Source: Alphaproteobacteria bacterium (lineage in GTDB: Bacteria; Pseudomonadota; Alphaproteobacteria; UBA8366). Taken from it: DNA of 11,386 nt. Where the stretch lies: positions 1 to 11,386 of the forward strand of contig JAOTYV010000145.1 in assembly GCA_029861675.1 (NCBI GenBank). The letters are read 5' to 3'. Shown here piece after piece: positions 1 through 5,827 of the stretch. Both the position numbers and the translations under genes were made by a program. Each line of letters opens with the position of its first letter. The first letter of the stretch is position 1. Under the pieces are notes generated by a model. The model was not told the DNA's origin. It made no database searches and worked only from the letters and a program-made list of their open reading frames with translations.

Positions 1-127
1 CGACTACATCGAAATGTTCTACAACCCAAAGCGTAAGCATGTGAGGAACGGGATGCTGTCGCCCGTCGAGTTCGAACGGCAGCAGAAAATGAGAACCGAG
101 GGTGTCTAGAAAACTCGGGGCTATTCA
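1..127 (+). mobile_element. Right end of an IS3-family insertion sequence
   Basis: The window opens inside an insertion sequence. The tail of an IS3-family transposase ends at 107-109. The element probably ends at 127, because the reverse complement from 127 starts TGAATAGCCCCGAGTTTTC, which resembles IS3-family terminal inverted repeats (TGA start, GCCCCG block). The transposase stop codon lies inside this terminal repeat, as is common in the family. The left end is outside the window, so the target duplication and the element's length cannot be read. The sequence after 127 is clearly more AT-rich and codes on the other strand, which supports a junction here. Confidence 0.8.
2..109 (+). CDS. 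IS3-family transposase (OrfB), C-terminal 35 residues only
   Basis: The frame beginning at base 2 reads DYIEMFYNPKRKHVRNGMLS and then PVEFERQQKM before a TAG stop at 107-109. This is the characteristic C-terminus of IS3-family OrfB, an rve-fold DDE integrase: the Y-I-E-x-F-Y-N-x-x-R/K-x-H and L-S-P-x-x-F/Y blocks lie just after the catalytic glutamate. In these elements OrfB is normally made as an OrfAB fusion by -1 frameshifting and catalyses transposition. The gene is truncated only by the window edge, so whether the copy is intact cannot be judged. The call rests on motif recognition and I am confident of the family. Confidence 0.88.
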   Translation, partial: DYIEMFYNPKRKHVRNGMLSPVEFERQQKMRTEGV

Positions 128-469
128 CTTCTTGTTATAAAACATTATCAAATTTAAATTATTACCAGTAAAAGCCGAATCAACGAGATTAGAGTCGACA
201 TAATTTTTTCGTTTTTGAGGCGGGTTTTCAATGAATGCGTAGGTGTCATCCCATGCCGCCCAATCCCACACGAAGGTACTCAGATGTGAGATCTCATTTT
301 GGATAGCATCCCGGGCGCGCTTTAAATTTCGTTGTGCTTCCACCCGCTCCAGCTGGACGAAGCTGGGATAAACCAGATATCTCAGCACGCCGAAATTTAA
401 AGCGATCGCCACCAATGCGACGAGGCCAAGAATAGATATCGACTTGGTCCGTAGACTCATGGCACGCAT
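125..469 (-). pseudogene. CHASE4-domain sensor protein, cut off by the IS element
   Basis: This 114-residue minus-strand reading frame has an N-terminal transmembrane segment (about residues 8-32) followed by a CHASE4-like extracytoplasmic sensor region. The recognisable pieces are FVQLERVEAQRNLKRA, the signature WDWAAWDDTYAF, and NYVDSNLVDSAF. CHASE4 normally sits at the front of diguanylate cyclases, phosphodiesterases or histidine kinases, so a second membrane helix and a cytoplasmic output domain are missing. The homology stops after residue 114, exactly where the IS begins. The TGA stop (125-127) is the terminal trinucleotide of the IS, so the host coding sequence is 128-469. The start is well supported: AAAGGAG sits 9 bases before the ATG at 469. 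The remnant could still yield a membrane-anchored stub. Signalling output is lost unless the rest survives beyond the IS. Confidence 0.8.
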
Positions 470-530
470 TAAGATTCACTCCTTTGATGGGCCACCGTCG
501 GCCTTGTTCGACAGCTCCGCATCGTCTTTT

Positions 531-550
531 CCAGACATCGGAATGTCTGG
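531..550 (-). repeat. Perfect inverted repeat: 8-bp stem, 4-nt loop
   Basis: CCAGACAT-CGGA-ATGTCTGG is a perfect 8-bp hairpin in the gap between the porin stop (571) and the CHASE4 remnant. On the minus-strand transcript the loop reads UCCG, which fits the stable UNCG tetraloop class, although the closing pair is U-A and not the preferred C-G. No U-tract follows in either direction (the minus strand continues AAAAGACG), so a classical intrinsic terminator is not supported. A transcript-stabilising or partly terminating 3' hairpin for the porin mRNA is possible. Confidence 0.5.
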
Positions 551-570
551 CACGTCACGGTATGTTGCGC

Positions 571-1962
571 TCAAAACTTGATGTTGGCGTAAAGCTGGAA
601 GACCTGGAACGGCTCGTCGCCGCCGAATGCCTCGGTTGCCCCGCTGGCCGGAAAGGTGACGGCATACAACGCGCCCAGGCTGAGATAATCCAACCCGTAC
701 CAATCCACGTAGACGTTGAGTTCGTCGGCGAAGTCGCGGCTGGCAACCGGCGTCCCGAAATAAGAGTTCTCGTCCAACAGGAACTTGTAATAAATCGCGC
801 CAACGCCGAAGGAGTCCGTGGGTGTCGCCGAAAGGTGCACCATGTGGGTCTGCTGGTTGCTGTTGAACAGCAGGTACTCGCCGGCGATTTCGCCCTGGTA
901 CCAGGTACCCCAGCCGCGGCTGTATCCATAAAATAGCGGATCGAAAGTCTCGATATCGCTGGTGCTCGGATCGTCGCCGGTAAAGCGGCTGAAGCGGTAG
1001 GCGATCTTCGGCGACCACGGCAGTTTGCTGAAAGTGTACCCCGCTTCCAGATACCAGGCGTGCGCGTCGATGTCGGCGCCGTCGGCGCCACCCGATTCGT
1101 GCACGAACTCACCGGCCAGGGACAGGTCGGGCACCGCCGCGACGGGCTTGCCTTGGCCGCGCACACTGACGACATTCATGCCCTTGCGGGTGTAGTTGAC
1201 GTCGTCCGCATCGATGATGTGGAAATAGCTGCCGCCCAAGGTGCCGTAGGTTTCGTGTACATATTCGACGTTGCCGCCGGCCAGCCGCGTGTCGTCCTGA
1301 TCGCCGTCCGACATCAAATAGAACGCATCGCCCCGCACCGGCTTGGTGTTGATACGCACCAGCGCGGCCTGTTCGAAAGCGTTACGGGGCGCCAGCCAGA
1401 ACGCGGCCTTGTCGAATTGATCGAGATTGCCATCCTTGATGAGAAAGCCGTCGCCGATTTGAAACTCCTGACGGCCGAAGGAGACGTCGATCGCATCCTT
1501 GCCGGAGGATTTCAACAGGTTGCCCGAACGCCAGCCGACAAACAGCCGCTCGAGGTCGACGTCCTCTTCTTCGCCGACGGTGAAACCGCCCGGATCGCCG
1601 TCGCCGCGCGTCAACGTGCCCACGAAGGCGGCGCCGCCGTAAATCGTTCCGACGGCGCTGTTGTCGTACGACGCCGAAATCGACGGCTTTACGAAAGCTT
1701 CGAACGAATCCACCGTATCCGACCGGACGTTGCCATTGCGAAGGTCGACCTGACCGGTGCCGAAATTCACGCTCTCGCCGCGTACGTAATAGGTTCCGGC
1801 CTCGATGCCGAGGTTGAGCGTCAGCCCGCCCTCTTGAAATACCTTCATCTCGGCGGCCGCAAAATTGGGGCCAAGCGCGGCGGCGCCCAGGGCTGTCGCC
1901 GCGATAAACAAATTCCGAACCGGACCGCGCCAGCGCAGCGAACTATCGGGATTTCCAAGCAT
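571..1962 (-). CDS. Outer-membrane beta-barrel porin, alginate-export-like family
   Basis: This 463-residue protein starts with a Sec signal peptide: a basic N-region around RWRGPVR, a hydrophobic stretch at about residues 19-31, and an Ala-rich cleavage site ending near residue 37 (NFAAA before EMK). The mature part alternates short amphipathic strands rich in Tyr, Phe and Gly with Asp/Gly/Asn loops. It ends in YANIKF, with the terminal phenylalanine typical of Bam-recognised outer-membrane proteins. Segments such as VSFGRQEFQIGDGFLI and the overall pattern match the alginate_export (AlgE-like) porin group. It should form a passive channel in the outer membrane; the substrate cannot be told. 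Upstream GG-rich spacing to the ATG at 1962 is poor, so a nearby alternative start is possible. No alginate genes are in view, so the family name should not be read as function. Confidence 0.8.
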   Translation of the reverse strand: MLGNPDSSLRWRGPVRNLFIAATALGAAALGPNFAAAEMKVFQEGGLTLNLGIEAGTYYVRGESVNFGTGQVDLRNGNVRSDTVDSFEAFVKPSISASYDNSAVGTIYGGAAFVGTLTRGDGDPGGFTVGEEEDVDLERLFVGWRSGNLLKSSGKDAIDVSFGRQEFQIGDGFLIKDGNLDQFDKAAFWLAPRNAFEQAALVRINTKPVRGDAFYLMSDGDQDDTRLAGGNVEYVHETYGTLGGSYFHIIDADDVNYTRKGMNVVSVRGQGKPVAAVPDLSLAGEFVHESGGADGADIDAHAWYLEAGYTFSKLPWSPKIAYRFSRFTGDDPSTSDIETFDPLFYGYSRGWGTWYQGEIAGEYLLFNSNQQTHMVHLSATPTDSFGVGAIYYKFLLDENSYFGTPVASRDFADELNVYVDWYGLDYLSLGALYAVTFPASGATEAFGGDEPFQVFQLYANIKF

Positions 1963-2127
1963 TATGCAAAATGACCTAATTGGCGTGTTTTCAATTTCCC
2001 ATCGGGAATGAATATCGTGGACGAACGCACTGTTAACGCGTTTTCGACCGGCGGAACGCCACCATAAGGTGAAACTTCTAAAATTTTACTAATCTACAAC
2101 GTTCCATTAATTATTTGATATTATTAA

Positions 2128-2162
2128 ATTATATTTTCTTGATACCCATATGCACGTGCATA
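2128..2162 (-). promoter_or_regulatory. Candidate porin promoter with a 14-bp palindromic operator
   Basis: The AT-rich stretch at about 2070-2145 upstream of the porin holds a perfect minus-strand TATAAT at 2133-2128. The perfect palindrome TATGCACGTGCATA (2149-2162) covers where the -35 element would be, and no good -35 hexamer is seen, so an activator site or repressor operator is plausible. The transcript would carry a leader of about 160 nt before the porin start at 1962. This is read from sequence alone; the regulator is not identifiable. Confidence 0.35.
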
Positions 2163-2394
2163 ATCAGCCGAATGTCGATTCCACAGTTCTATTGTGCGAA
2201 AGGTTGCGCCAACGCGTCGCCGTGCCGTTGGCCGGACGTGCCGACGCCGGTCACGGCGCCGCGATATGAGATCGAGAGCCGCTCCGGGAATACCGATTGT
2301 GTGGGCGGCACGCCGGCATACGTGCCCACCTACCGCCTACAGTCCATCGTCTGAGCGCGCGACTACGCCCATCGCGGCCGGCGCGCCGACATGG
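2163..2394. other. Non-coding stretch, nothing recognised
   Basis: Together with 1963-2162 this makes a 432-base gap between the porin start and the SDR stop. The 1963-2162 half is AT-rich and promoter-like. This half is GC-rich and contains only short open frames without ribosome-binding sites or recognisable protein motifs (for example a 44-codon minus frame and a plus frame from 2115). No tRNA-like fold, clear terminator hairpin or repeat was seen. It may hold the 3' untranslated region of the SDR gene and possibly decayed coding sequence. Confidence 0.4.
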
Positions 2395-3078
2395 TCACCA
2401 CTCGATGGTGCCGCCGTCGTAGCGCTGGAACGTGCCCGTCATGTCCGGTGTCAGGCCGTCGATGACGCCGCGCATGCCCGAGACGCTCTCATCCACCGGG
2501 ATCTGACCGCCCTTGCGCGTCTCCGTGGCGACCGAGCCCGGATGCAGCACGGCGGTGATTATGCCGCGCGGGGCGAAATCGATCGACAGGCTCTTCACCG
2601 CCATGTTCAGCGCCGCCTTGCTGCAGCGATAGGCGTAGTGCCCGCCCGATCCGTTGTCGCCGATCGACCCCGACCGCGTGCCGATGAACACCATCAGCTT
2701 GCGATCGCTGCGCGCGACATGCTCTTCGAACGCGCCCGCGACATAAACCGGCGCGACGGCATTGATCCGCATGACGCGGGTGAATTCGTCGATGTCCGGC
2801 AGCATCAGCGTGCCCGGCCCGTCGGGCGCAAAGGTCGCCGCATTGTTTATCAGCAGATCGATGGCGGTGCCGTCGAGCGCCTCGGCGTGCGTGGCCAGGC
2901 CCACCTGATCGGAAACATCCAGATTGTGAAATGTCACGTCGCCGGGAAGCGCGTCGATCTTGTCCCGGCTGGCCCGGTCCAGGCACACCGCGTGCACCTG
3001 CCAGCCGTCGGCCGCATATTGGCGCGCAAACTCGAACCCGATACCATAGTCGCAGCCGGTGATAAGTGCCGTGGGCAT
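2395..3078 (-). CDS. Short-chain dehydrogenase/reductase, C-factor-like
   Basis: This 227-residue SDR has the Rossmann NAD(P)-binding motif TGCDYGIG at residues 7-14, the NNAA motif at 78-81, and the catalytic pair Y150-x3-K154 in YRCSKAALN. A GTRSGS segment at 133-138 supplies the Ser/Thr position, and a PG motif follows at 180-181. The compact length and the layout GSIGDN...GGHYAYRCSK resemble the C-factor (CsgA)/sniffer-like classical SDR group. It should be a soluble NAD(P)H-dependent carbonyl or alcohol oxidoreductase; the substrate is unknown. The start at 3078 is supported by AGGAG 8 bases upstream. It is head to head with the DUF924 gene, with only 35 bases between the two predicted starts. 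Confidence 0.88.
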   Translation of the reverse strand: MPTALITGCDYGIGFEFARQYAADGWQVHAVCLDRASRDKIDALPGDVTFHNLDVSDQVGLATHAEALDGTAIDLLINNAATFAPDGPGTLMLPDIDEFTRVMRINAVAPVYVAGAFEEHVARSDRKLMVFIGTRSGSIGDNGSGGHYAYRCSKAALNMAVKSLSIDFAPRGIITAVLHPGSVATETRKGGQIPVDESVSGMRGVIDGLTPDMTGTFQRYDGGTIEW

Positions 3079-3113
3079 GAAACGCTCCTGTCCGCTGGTT
3101 TATCGCGCAATAT

Positions 3114-3764
3114 TTGGATCATCCTATCTTGAACACCGAACAGATCGCAAAGATCGTCGATTACTGGCTGGGCCCCAGCCTGGAGAGTCCGGAGGCCGCC
3201 TTCGCCCGCCGCGACGTTTGGTACGACGCCAGCCCGGCGGTGGATGACGAGATCCGCTCGCGGTTCGGCGCGTTGATGCCGCCGGCGCTCGCGGGTGACC
3301 TGATCGATTGGCAGGAAACGCCCGACGGCGCGCTGGCGCTGGTCCTGTTGCTCGACCAGTTCACCCGAAACCTGTACCGGAACACGCCGGAGGCCTATGC
3401 GGGCGACGCCTCTTCATTCGAGATCATGAACCGGGCCATCGACCGCACGCTGGACCGGGAACTGCACCCGGTGCCCCGGATCTGGCTCTATCACCCCTTT
3501 CATCATTCCGAGGAAATCGAGGAGCAGGACCGGGGCATCGGCTTGCTGAAAACCATTCTGAGCGGCGCGCCGGAACCATGGCATCCCTACATCGAGCGCA
3601 GCATCTGGGGCTGGGGCCGCCACCGCGACATCGTCGCGCGCTTCGGCCGCTTTCCGCATCGCAATGAAGTGCTGGGACGGGTCAGCACCGAGGAAGAGCG
3701 CGCGTTCCTGGCGGAAAGCCAGCAGAGTTTCGGCCAGGGCCCGAAACGGACACCGGCACGATAA
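3114..3764 (+). CDS. DUF924 family protein
   Basis: This 216-residue soluble protein carries the whole DUF924 (PF06041) signature: WYDASPAVDDEI near residue 36, LDQFTRNLYR at 80-89, HHSEE at 130-134, a late His at 170, and FGRFPHRNEVLGR at 177-189 followed by ST-x-E-E. The family is alpha-helical and related to TPR-like folds; I know of no firmly established biochemical role. The start is uncertain: the frame can begin only at TTG codons (3114, or 3129 before NTEQ), and neither has a convincing ribosome-binding site. It converges on the CDF transporter with 32 bases between stops and no obvious terminator. A second, degraded copy of its C-terminal tail occurs at 5625-5720. Confidence 0.85.
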   Translation: MDHPILNTEQIAKIVDYWLGPSLESPEAAFARRDVWYDASPAVDDEIRSRFGALMPPALAGDLIDWQETPDGALALVLLLDQFTRNLYRNTPEAYAGDASSFEIMNRAIDRTLDRELHPVPRIWLYHPFHHSEEIEEQDRGIGLLKTILSGAPEPWHPYIERSIWGWGRHRDIVARFGRFPHRNEVLGRVSTEEERAFLAESQQSFGQGPKRTPAR

Positions 3765-3796
3765 ACTTCCAAAAGAGGCCGAGGCGCCGACTCATC

Positions 3797-4429
3797 TCAT
3801 GGGATCTCTTTGAGTTCGCCAAGCGCGCTACCGATAATTTTGATTGCCGAGTGAATAAACAGTCCGGCGATGGCCGCGGCTGTGACCAGGTCCGGCCAGG
3901 GAGAACCGGTTGCCGCGACAAAAAGTGCCGCAACGACGACCGCGGCGTTTCCGACCGCATCGTTCCGGCTGAAGAGCCAAACGGCACGAACGTTGGCATC
4001 GCCTTCGCGATACCGCAGCAGGATTACGGCACAAGCCACGTTAACGACGAGGGCAATGAGGCCGAGGCTGCCCATCAGGACGACCTCGGGCAACTGTATG
4101 ACGAACACGCGATAGAGCGTTGCCGCAAAGACGCCCAATCCCATCAATCCAAGGAACAAACCCTGCATGAGCGCCGCACGGGCGCGGGGCCGTGCCCCCC
4201 AGTTCAGCGCGACGAGTCCCAGACCGGTGATAACGCCATCACCGAGAAAATCGAGGGCGTCCGCCTTCAACGCTTGCGAACCGGCGAAATAACCCGACAT
4301 GGATTCGACGATGCCCATGCCAAGATTCAGCCCCGCGACCAACCAAAGCGCGCGACGATAAGAGGCGGTCACCTGAGTTGGAATAGCGGCATCACAGGCG
4401 CAAGAACTATCCTCGGGCATGATTGCCAT
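3797..4429 (-). CDS. CDF-type cation transporter, short form without C-terminal domain
   Basis: This is a 210-residue inner-membrane protein with six predicted helices (about 25-48, 54-76, 84-110, 115-138, 160-180, 183-203). Helix 2 contains an acidic motif D57-x2-D60-x3-D64 (KADALDFLGDG), and helix 5 begins SRNDAVGN with D157 and N161. These are the positions that form the transport site in cation diffusion facilitators, which export Zn, Cd, Co, Fe or similar ions against protons. The usual cytoplasmic C-terminal domain is absent; many proteobacterial cation transporters of about 200 residues share this short form. The N-terminus has Cys10 and Cys12 (SCAC), a possible metal-capture site. ATG at 4429 or 4420 could be the start, both with weak ribosome-binding sites. 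It lies 121 bases downstream of the Met-rich gene and is probably in the same unit. The metal cannot be assigned. Confidence 0.82.
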   Translation of the reverse strand: MAIMPEDSSCACDAAIPTQVTASYRRALWLVAGLNLGMGIVESMSGYFAGSQALKADALDFLGDGVITGLGLVALNWGARPRARAALMQGLFLGLMGLGVFAATLYRVFVIQLPEVVLMGSLGLIALVVNVACAVILLRYREGDANVRAVWLFSRNDAVGNAAVVVAALFVAATGSPWPDLVTAAAIAGLFIHSAIKIIGSALGELKEIP

Positions 4430-4550
4430 CGCTCATCGCGTCTATGCCTATGAATGGTTCGCAGCAATCGGCGGCAGCCGTTACCCGATCAGCCGCGGCG
4501 ACCGTTTTGAACTGTCGGGCAATACCTGCCGTAGCCGTTGGGCATCTTTG

Positions 4551-4970
4551 TTATGCATTCAAGGTCTCGACGACTTTCACCTTGAGGGCAGCCCTCTCTT
4601 CATCGGACATGCCATTTGATGCCTGTTCCACCAGCGTGCCGACCATGCCGGATACGAGGTCTGCCCGCTTTTCTTTCGAGATGGCGGGCATCATCATCTT
4701 AATGCAGTGCGGCATCATGCCTTTGAGCATCATCTCGGGCATCATGGATTCCTGCTCCTCACCCCCTTGCATCATCTTGGCCATCATCTCCTTCATGCCG
4801 CCTGGGCCTTCCATTGCACCCATCTTGGACATCATCTCTTCCATATTGATGCCGTCCTTCATCTTCCCCATCATGCCCATCATCATTTCTTTCTTCTCAT
4901 CCATCGACATGCCGGCGAACATTTGCGCCATCGTGTCGCACATCATGCCTTGCATCTCTTCCTTGTTCAT
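4551..4970 (-). CDS. Methionine-rich small protein, putative metal-binding
   Basis: This 139-residue hydrophilic protein has 35 methionines (25%), 33 of them in residues 1-94, mostly as MM or MMM clusters separated by Glu, Lys and Gly (MMCDTM, EMMMGMMGKM, CIKMMM). Two cysteines (11 and 89) and a His (88) lie inside Met clusters. Residues 95-139 form an ordinary acidic helix-like tail. There is no signal peptide or membrane segment, so it should be cytosolic. Met clusters with Cys and His are typical Cu(I)- or other soft-metal ligands, which fits the neighbouring cation transporter; this is inference. The open frame extends upstream to 5144, but that part is the shadow of the SHOCT gene. The start at 4970 has AGGGA 8 bases upstream. 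It lies 31 bases after the SHOCT gene, so co-transcription is likely. I do not recognise a named family. Confidence 0.75.
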   Translation of the reverse strand: MNKEEMQGMMCDTMAQMFAGMSMDEKKEMMMGMMGKMKDGINMEEMMSKMGAMEGPGGMKEMMAKMMQGGEEQESMMPEMMLKGMMPHCIKMMMPAISKEKRADLVSGMVGTLVEQASNGMSDEERAALKVKVVETLNA

Positions 4971-5001
4971 TTCGCTTATCCCTATGTTTGTGGCATCCGG
5001 A

Positions 5002-5508
5002 TTAACGCTCCGCTGACGCAATCGCAGCCTTCTTCTCCTCGTACTCCTCTTTCTCGAGCTCTCCCCGCGCATAGCGCTTGTTGAGAATCTCCACCGCCGA
5101 CTCCGATGTTGCATCCTGATAGCCCTCAAAGAGGTGCCGGGCATCGGGGTGTTCGCTCATCCACCGCCAGGGCGGCCGCAACTCGCCACGGCGTCTGCGC
5201 ACGGCGACGTAGACCCCTGCAAAAATTGCGAACATGAACAACATCATCAGCGGGCAAATCCACCAAAAGCCCGCCCCATGCGAGTGCCAACCAGGCCATG
5301 GCCCCGTGGGAAGTGGCGTTTGCTCGGCGGCAAACGCGTCAGTACCGGTCAGTGCAAATACCGCCAGCATGGTGAGAAAAATGATCGCTGGTCTGACGAC
5401 ATGCCCTTTAAATGACGGTGCAATATTTCGGGTATTGACGCCTCGAAAATTCGTGATTGGCGCAAGTCTCGGCGATAGGACCGGAGCAATCTTTCGAACG
5501 TTTTCCAT
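5002..5508 (-). CDS. Membrane protein with C-terminal SHOCT domain
   Basis: This 168-residue protein has a long basic N-terminus, a hydrophobic segment at about 40-60 ending AFAA (signal peptide or anchor), a short extracytoplasmic loop with Trp and two His (W-H-S-H), a second membrane helix at about 81-103, an RRRR stop-transfer, and a C-terminal SHOCT motif at about 136-163 (AVEILNKRYARGELEKEEYE). SHOCT is a short helical module, often at protein ends, thought to mediate oligomerisation or binding. ATG at 5508 is preferred, with GGGGTG 6 bases upstream. An in-frame ATG at 5535 would fall almost on the predicted transcription start. It is first in a probable three-gene unit with the Met-rich protein and the CDF transporter, behind an FNR/FixK-type box, suggesting a role in low-oxygen or metal stress at the membrane. 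Confidence 0.78.
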   Translation of the reverse strand: MENVRKIAPVLSPRLAPITNFRGVNTRNIAPSFKGHVVRPAIIFLTMLAVFALTGTDAFAAEQTPLPTGPWPGWHSHGAGFWWICPLMMLFMFAIFAGVYVAVRRRRGELRPPWRWMSEHPDARHLFEGYQDATSESAVEILNKRYARGELEKEEYEEKKAAIASAER

Positions 5509-5540
5509 CGCACACACCCCGGTTTTCGGAACCATGCTGA

Positions 5541-5582
5541 ATTAGTCCCTCAATTCGGCTGAAGGGTGTTGATTGACGTCAA
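5541..5582 (-). promoter_or_regulatory. FNR/FixK-type box and -10 at class II spacing
   Basis: TTGATTGACGTCAA at 5569-5582 matches the FNR consensus TTGAT-N4-ATCAA at 9 of 10 specified bases and fits the alphaproteobacterial FixK/FnrL form TTGA-N6-TCAA exactly. Placing its centre (5575.5) at -41.5, as in class II FNR/CRP promoters, puts transcription start at 5534 on the minus strand. It also puts the -10 hexamer at 5546-5541, which reads ACTAAT (4 of 6 bases of TATAAT). The transcript would then have a leader of about 26 nt to the SHOCT start at 5508. Box, -10 and start codon agree, so low-oxygen activation of the SHOCT/Met-rich/CDF unit is a reasonable prediction. Confidence 0.6.
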
Positions 5583-5624
5583 CCAAGCGACATTGTTGTC
5601 TCGGTCGCTCACTGGACTCAGGGA

Positions 5625-5789
5625 AATGCGGTGCAACGGCGGATCAACACCGACCAGGAGCGCGCTTTCCTGGCCGGGACCGCCGAGAGTTTCGGCCAGC
5701 GCCCGAAGCGAACGCCGGCACAGCGAATTGCTACGGCGATTGTTCGGCGTCCAACCGGCAAATGGGCCTATACTATCGATGGGAGATAA
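5625..5789 (+). pseudogene. DUF924 C-terminal tail remnant
   Basis: In the frame starting at 5625, about 33 codons align without gaps to the last 33 residues (184-216) of the DUF924 protein at 3114-3764, with 20 identities, including ERAFLA, SFGQ and PKRTPA. At DNA level AGAGTTTCGGCCAG (5686-5699) is identical to 3724-3737, followed after one mismatch by a shared GCCCGAA. Homology runs from about 5625 to 5720. There is no DUF924 sequence upstream, and the frame continues past the ancestral stop to TAA at 5787-5789. It is therefore the 3' end of a lost second DUF924 gene or a displaced tail. It is too short to be functional. Confidence 0.75.
5769..5774 (+). promoter_or_regulatory. Possible -10 hexamer for the methyltransferase gene
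   Basis: TATACT matches TATAAT at 5 of 6 positions and lies 53 bases before the methyltransferase start. No convincing -35 hexamer is found at 16-18 bases upstream, so this is a weak prediction. Confidence 0.25.
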
Positions 5790-5827
5790 GTTTTTCTTCG
5801 CCGCTGCATTATTCGATGGGGCATAAA

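Noticed and set aside
476..538. Twenty-codon leader-peptide-like frame before the CHASE4 gene
   Set aside because: It has no ribosome-binding site, its start lies inside the hairpin at 531-550, and no regulatory composition (such as repeated residues) is seen.
1060..1974. Plus-strand frame of 304 codons opposite the porin
   Set aside because: The porin strand has a signal peptide, beta-barrel pattern and terminal Phe; the opposite frame has no recognisable domain and is a GC-rich shadow.
2111..2130. FNR-like TTGATATTATTAAA in the porin leader
   Set aside because: The right half-site differs at two of five bases in a very AT-rich stretch, so it is probably chance.
4707..5084. Plus-strand frame of 125 codons extremely rich in His, resembling a metal-binding protein
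   Set aside because: The His codons (CAT) are simply the reverse complement of the ATG codons of the Met-rich gene. It has no ribosome-binding site and crosses into the antisense of the SHOCT gene.
4971..5144. Upstream extension of the Met-rich reading frame
   Set aside because: These 58 codons overlap the SHOCT gene in another frame, are Arg/Ser-rich and unlike the rest; the ATG at 4970 has its own ribosome-binding site.
5573..5827. Upstream extension of the methyltransferase frame by 85 codons
   Set aside because: This stretch contains the FNR-type box region and the DUF924 remnant in another frame, has no methyltransferase similarity, and GGGG precedes the ATG at 5828.
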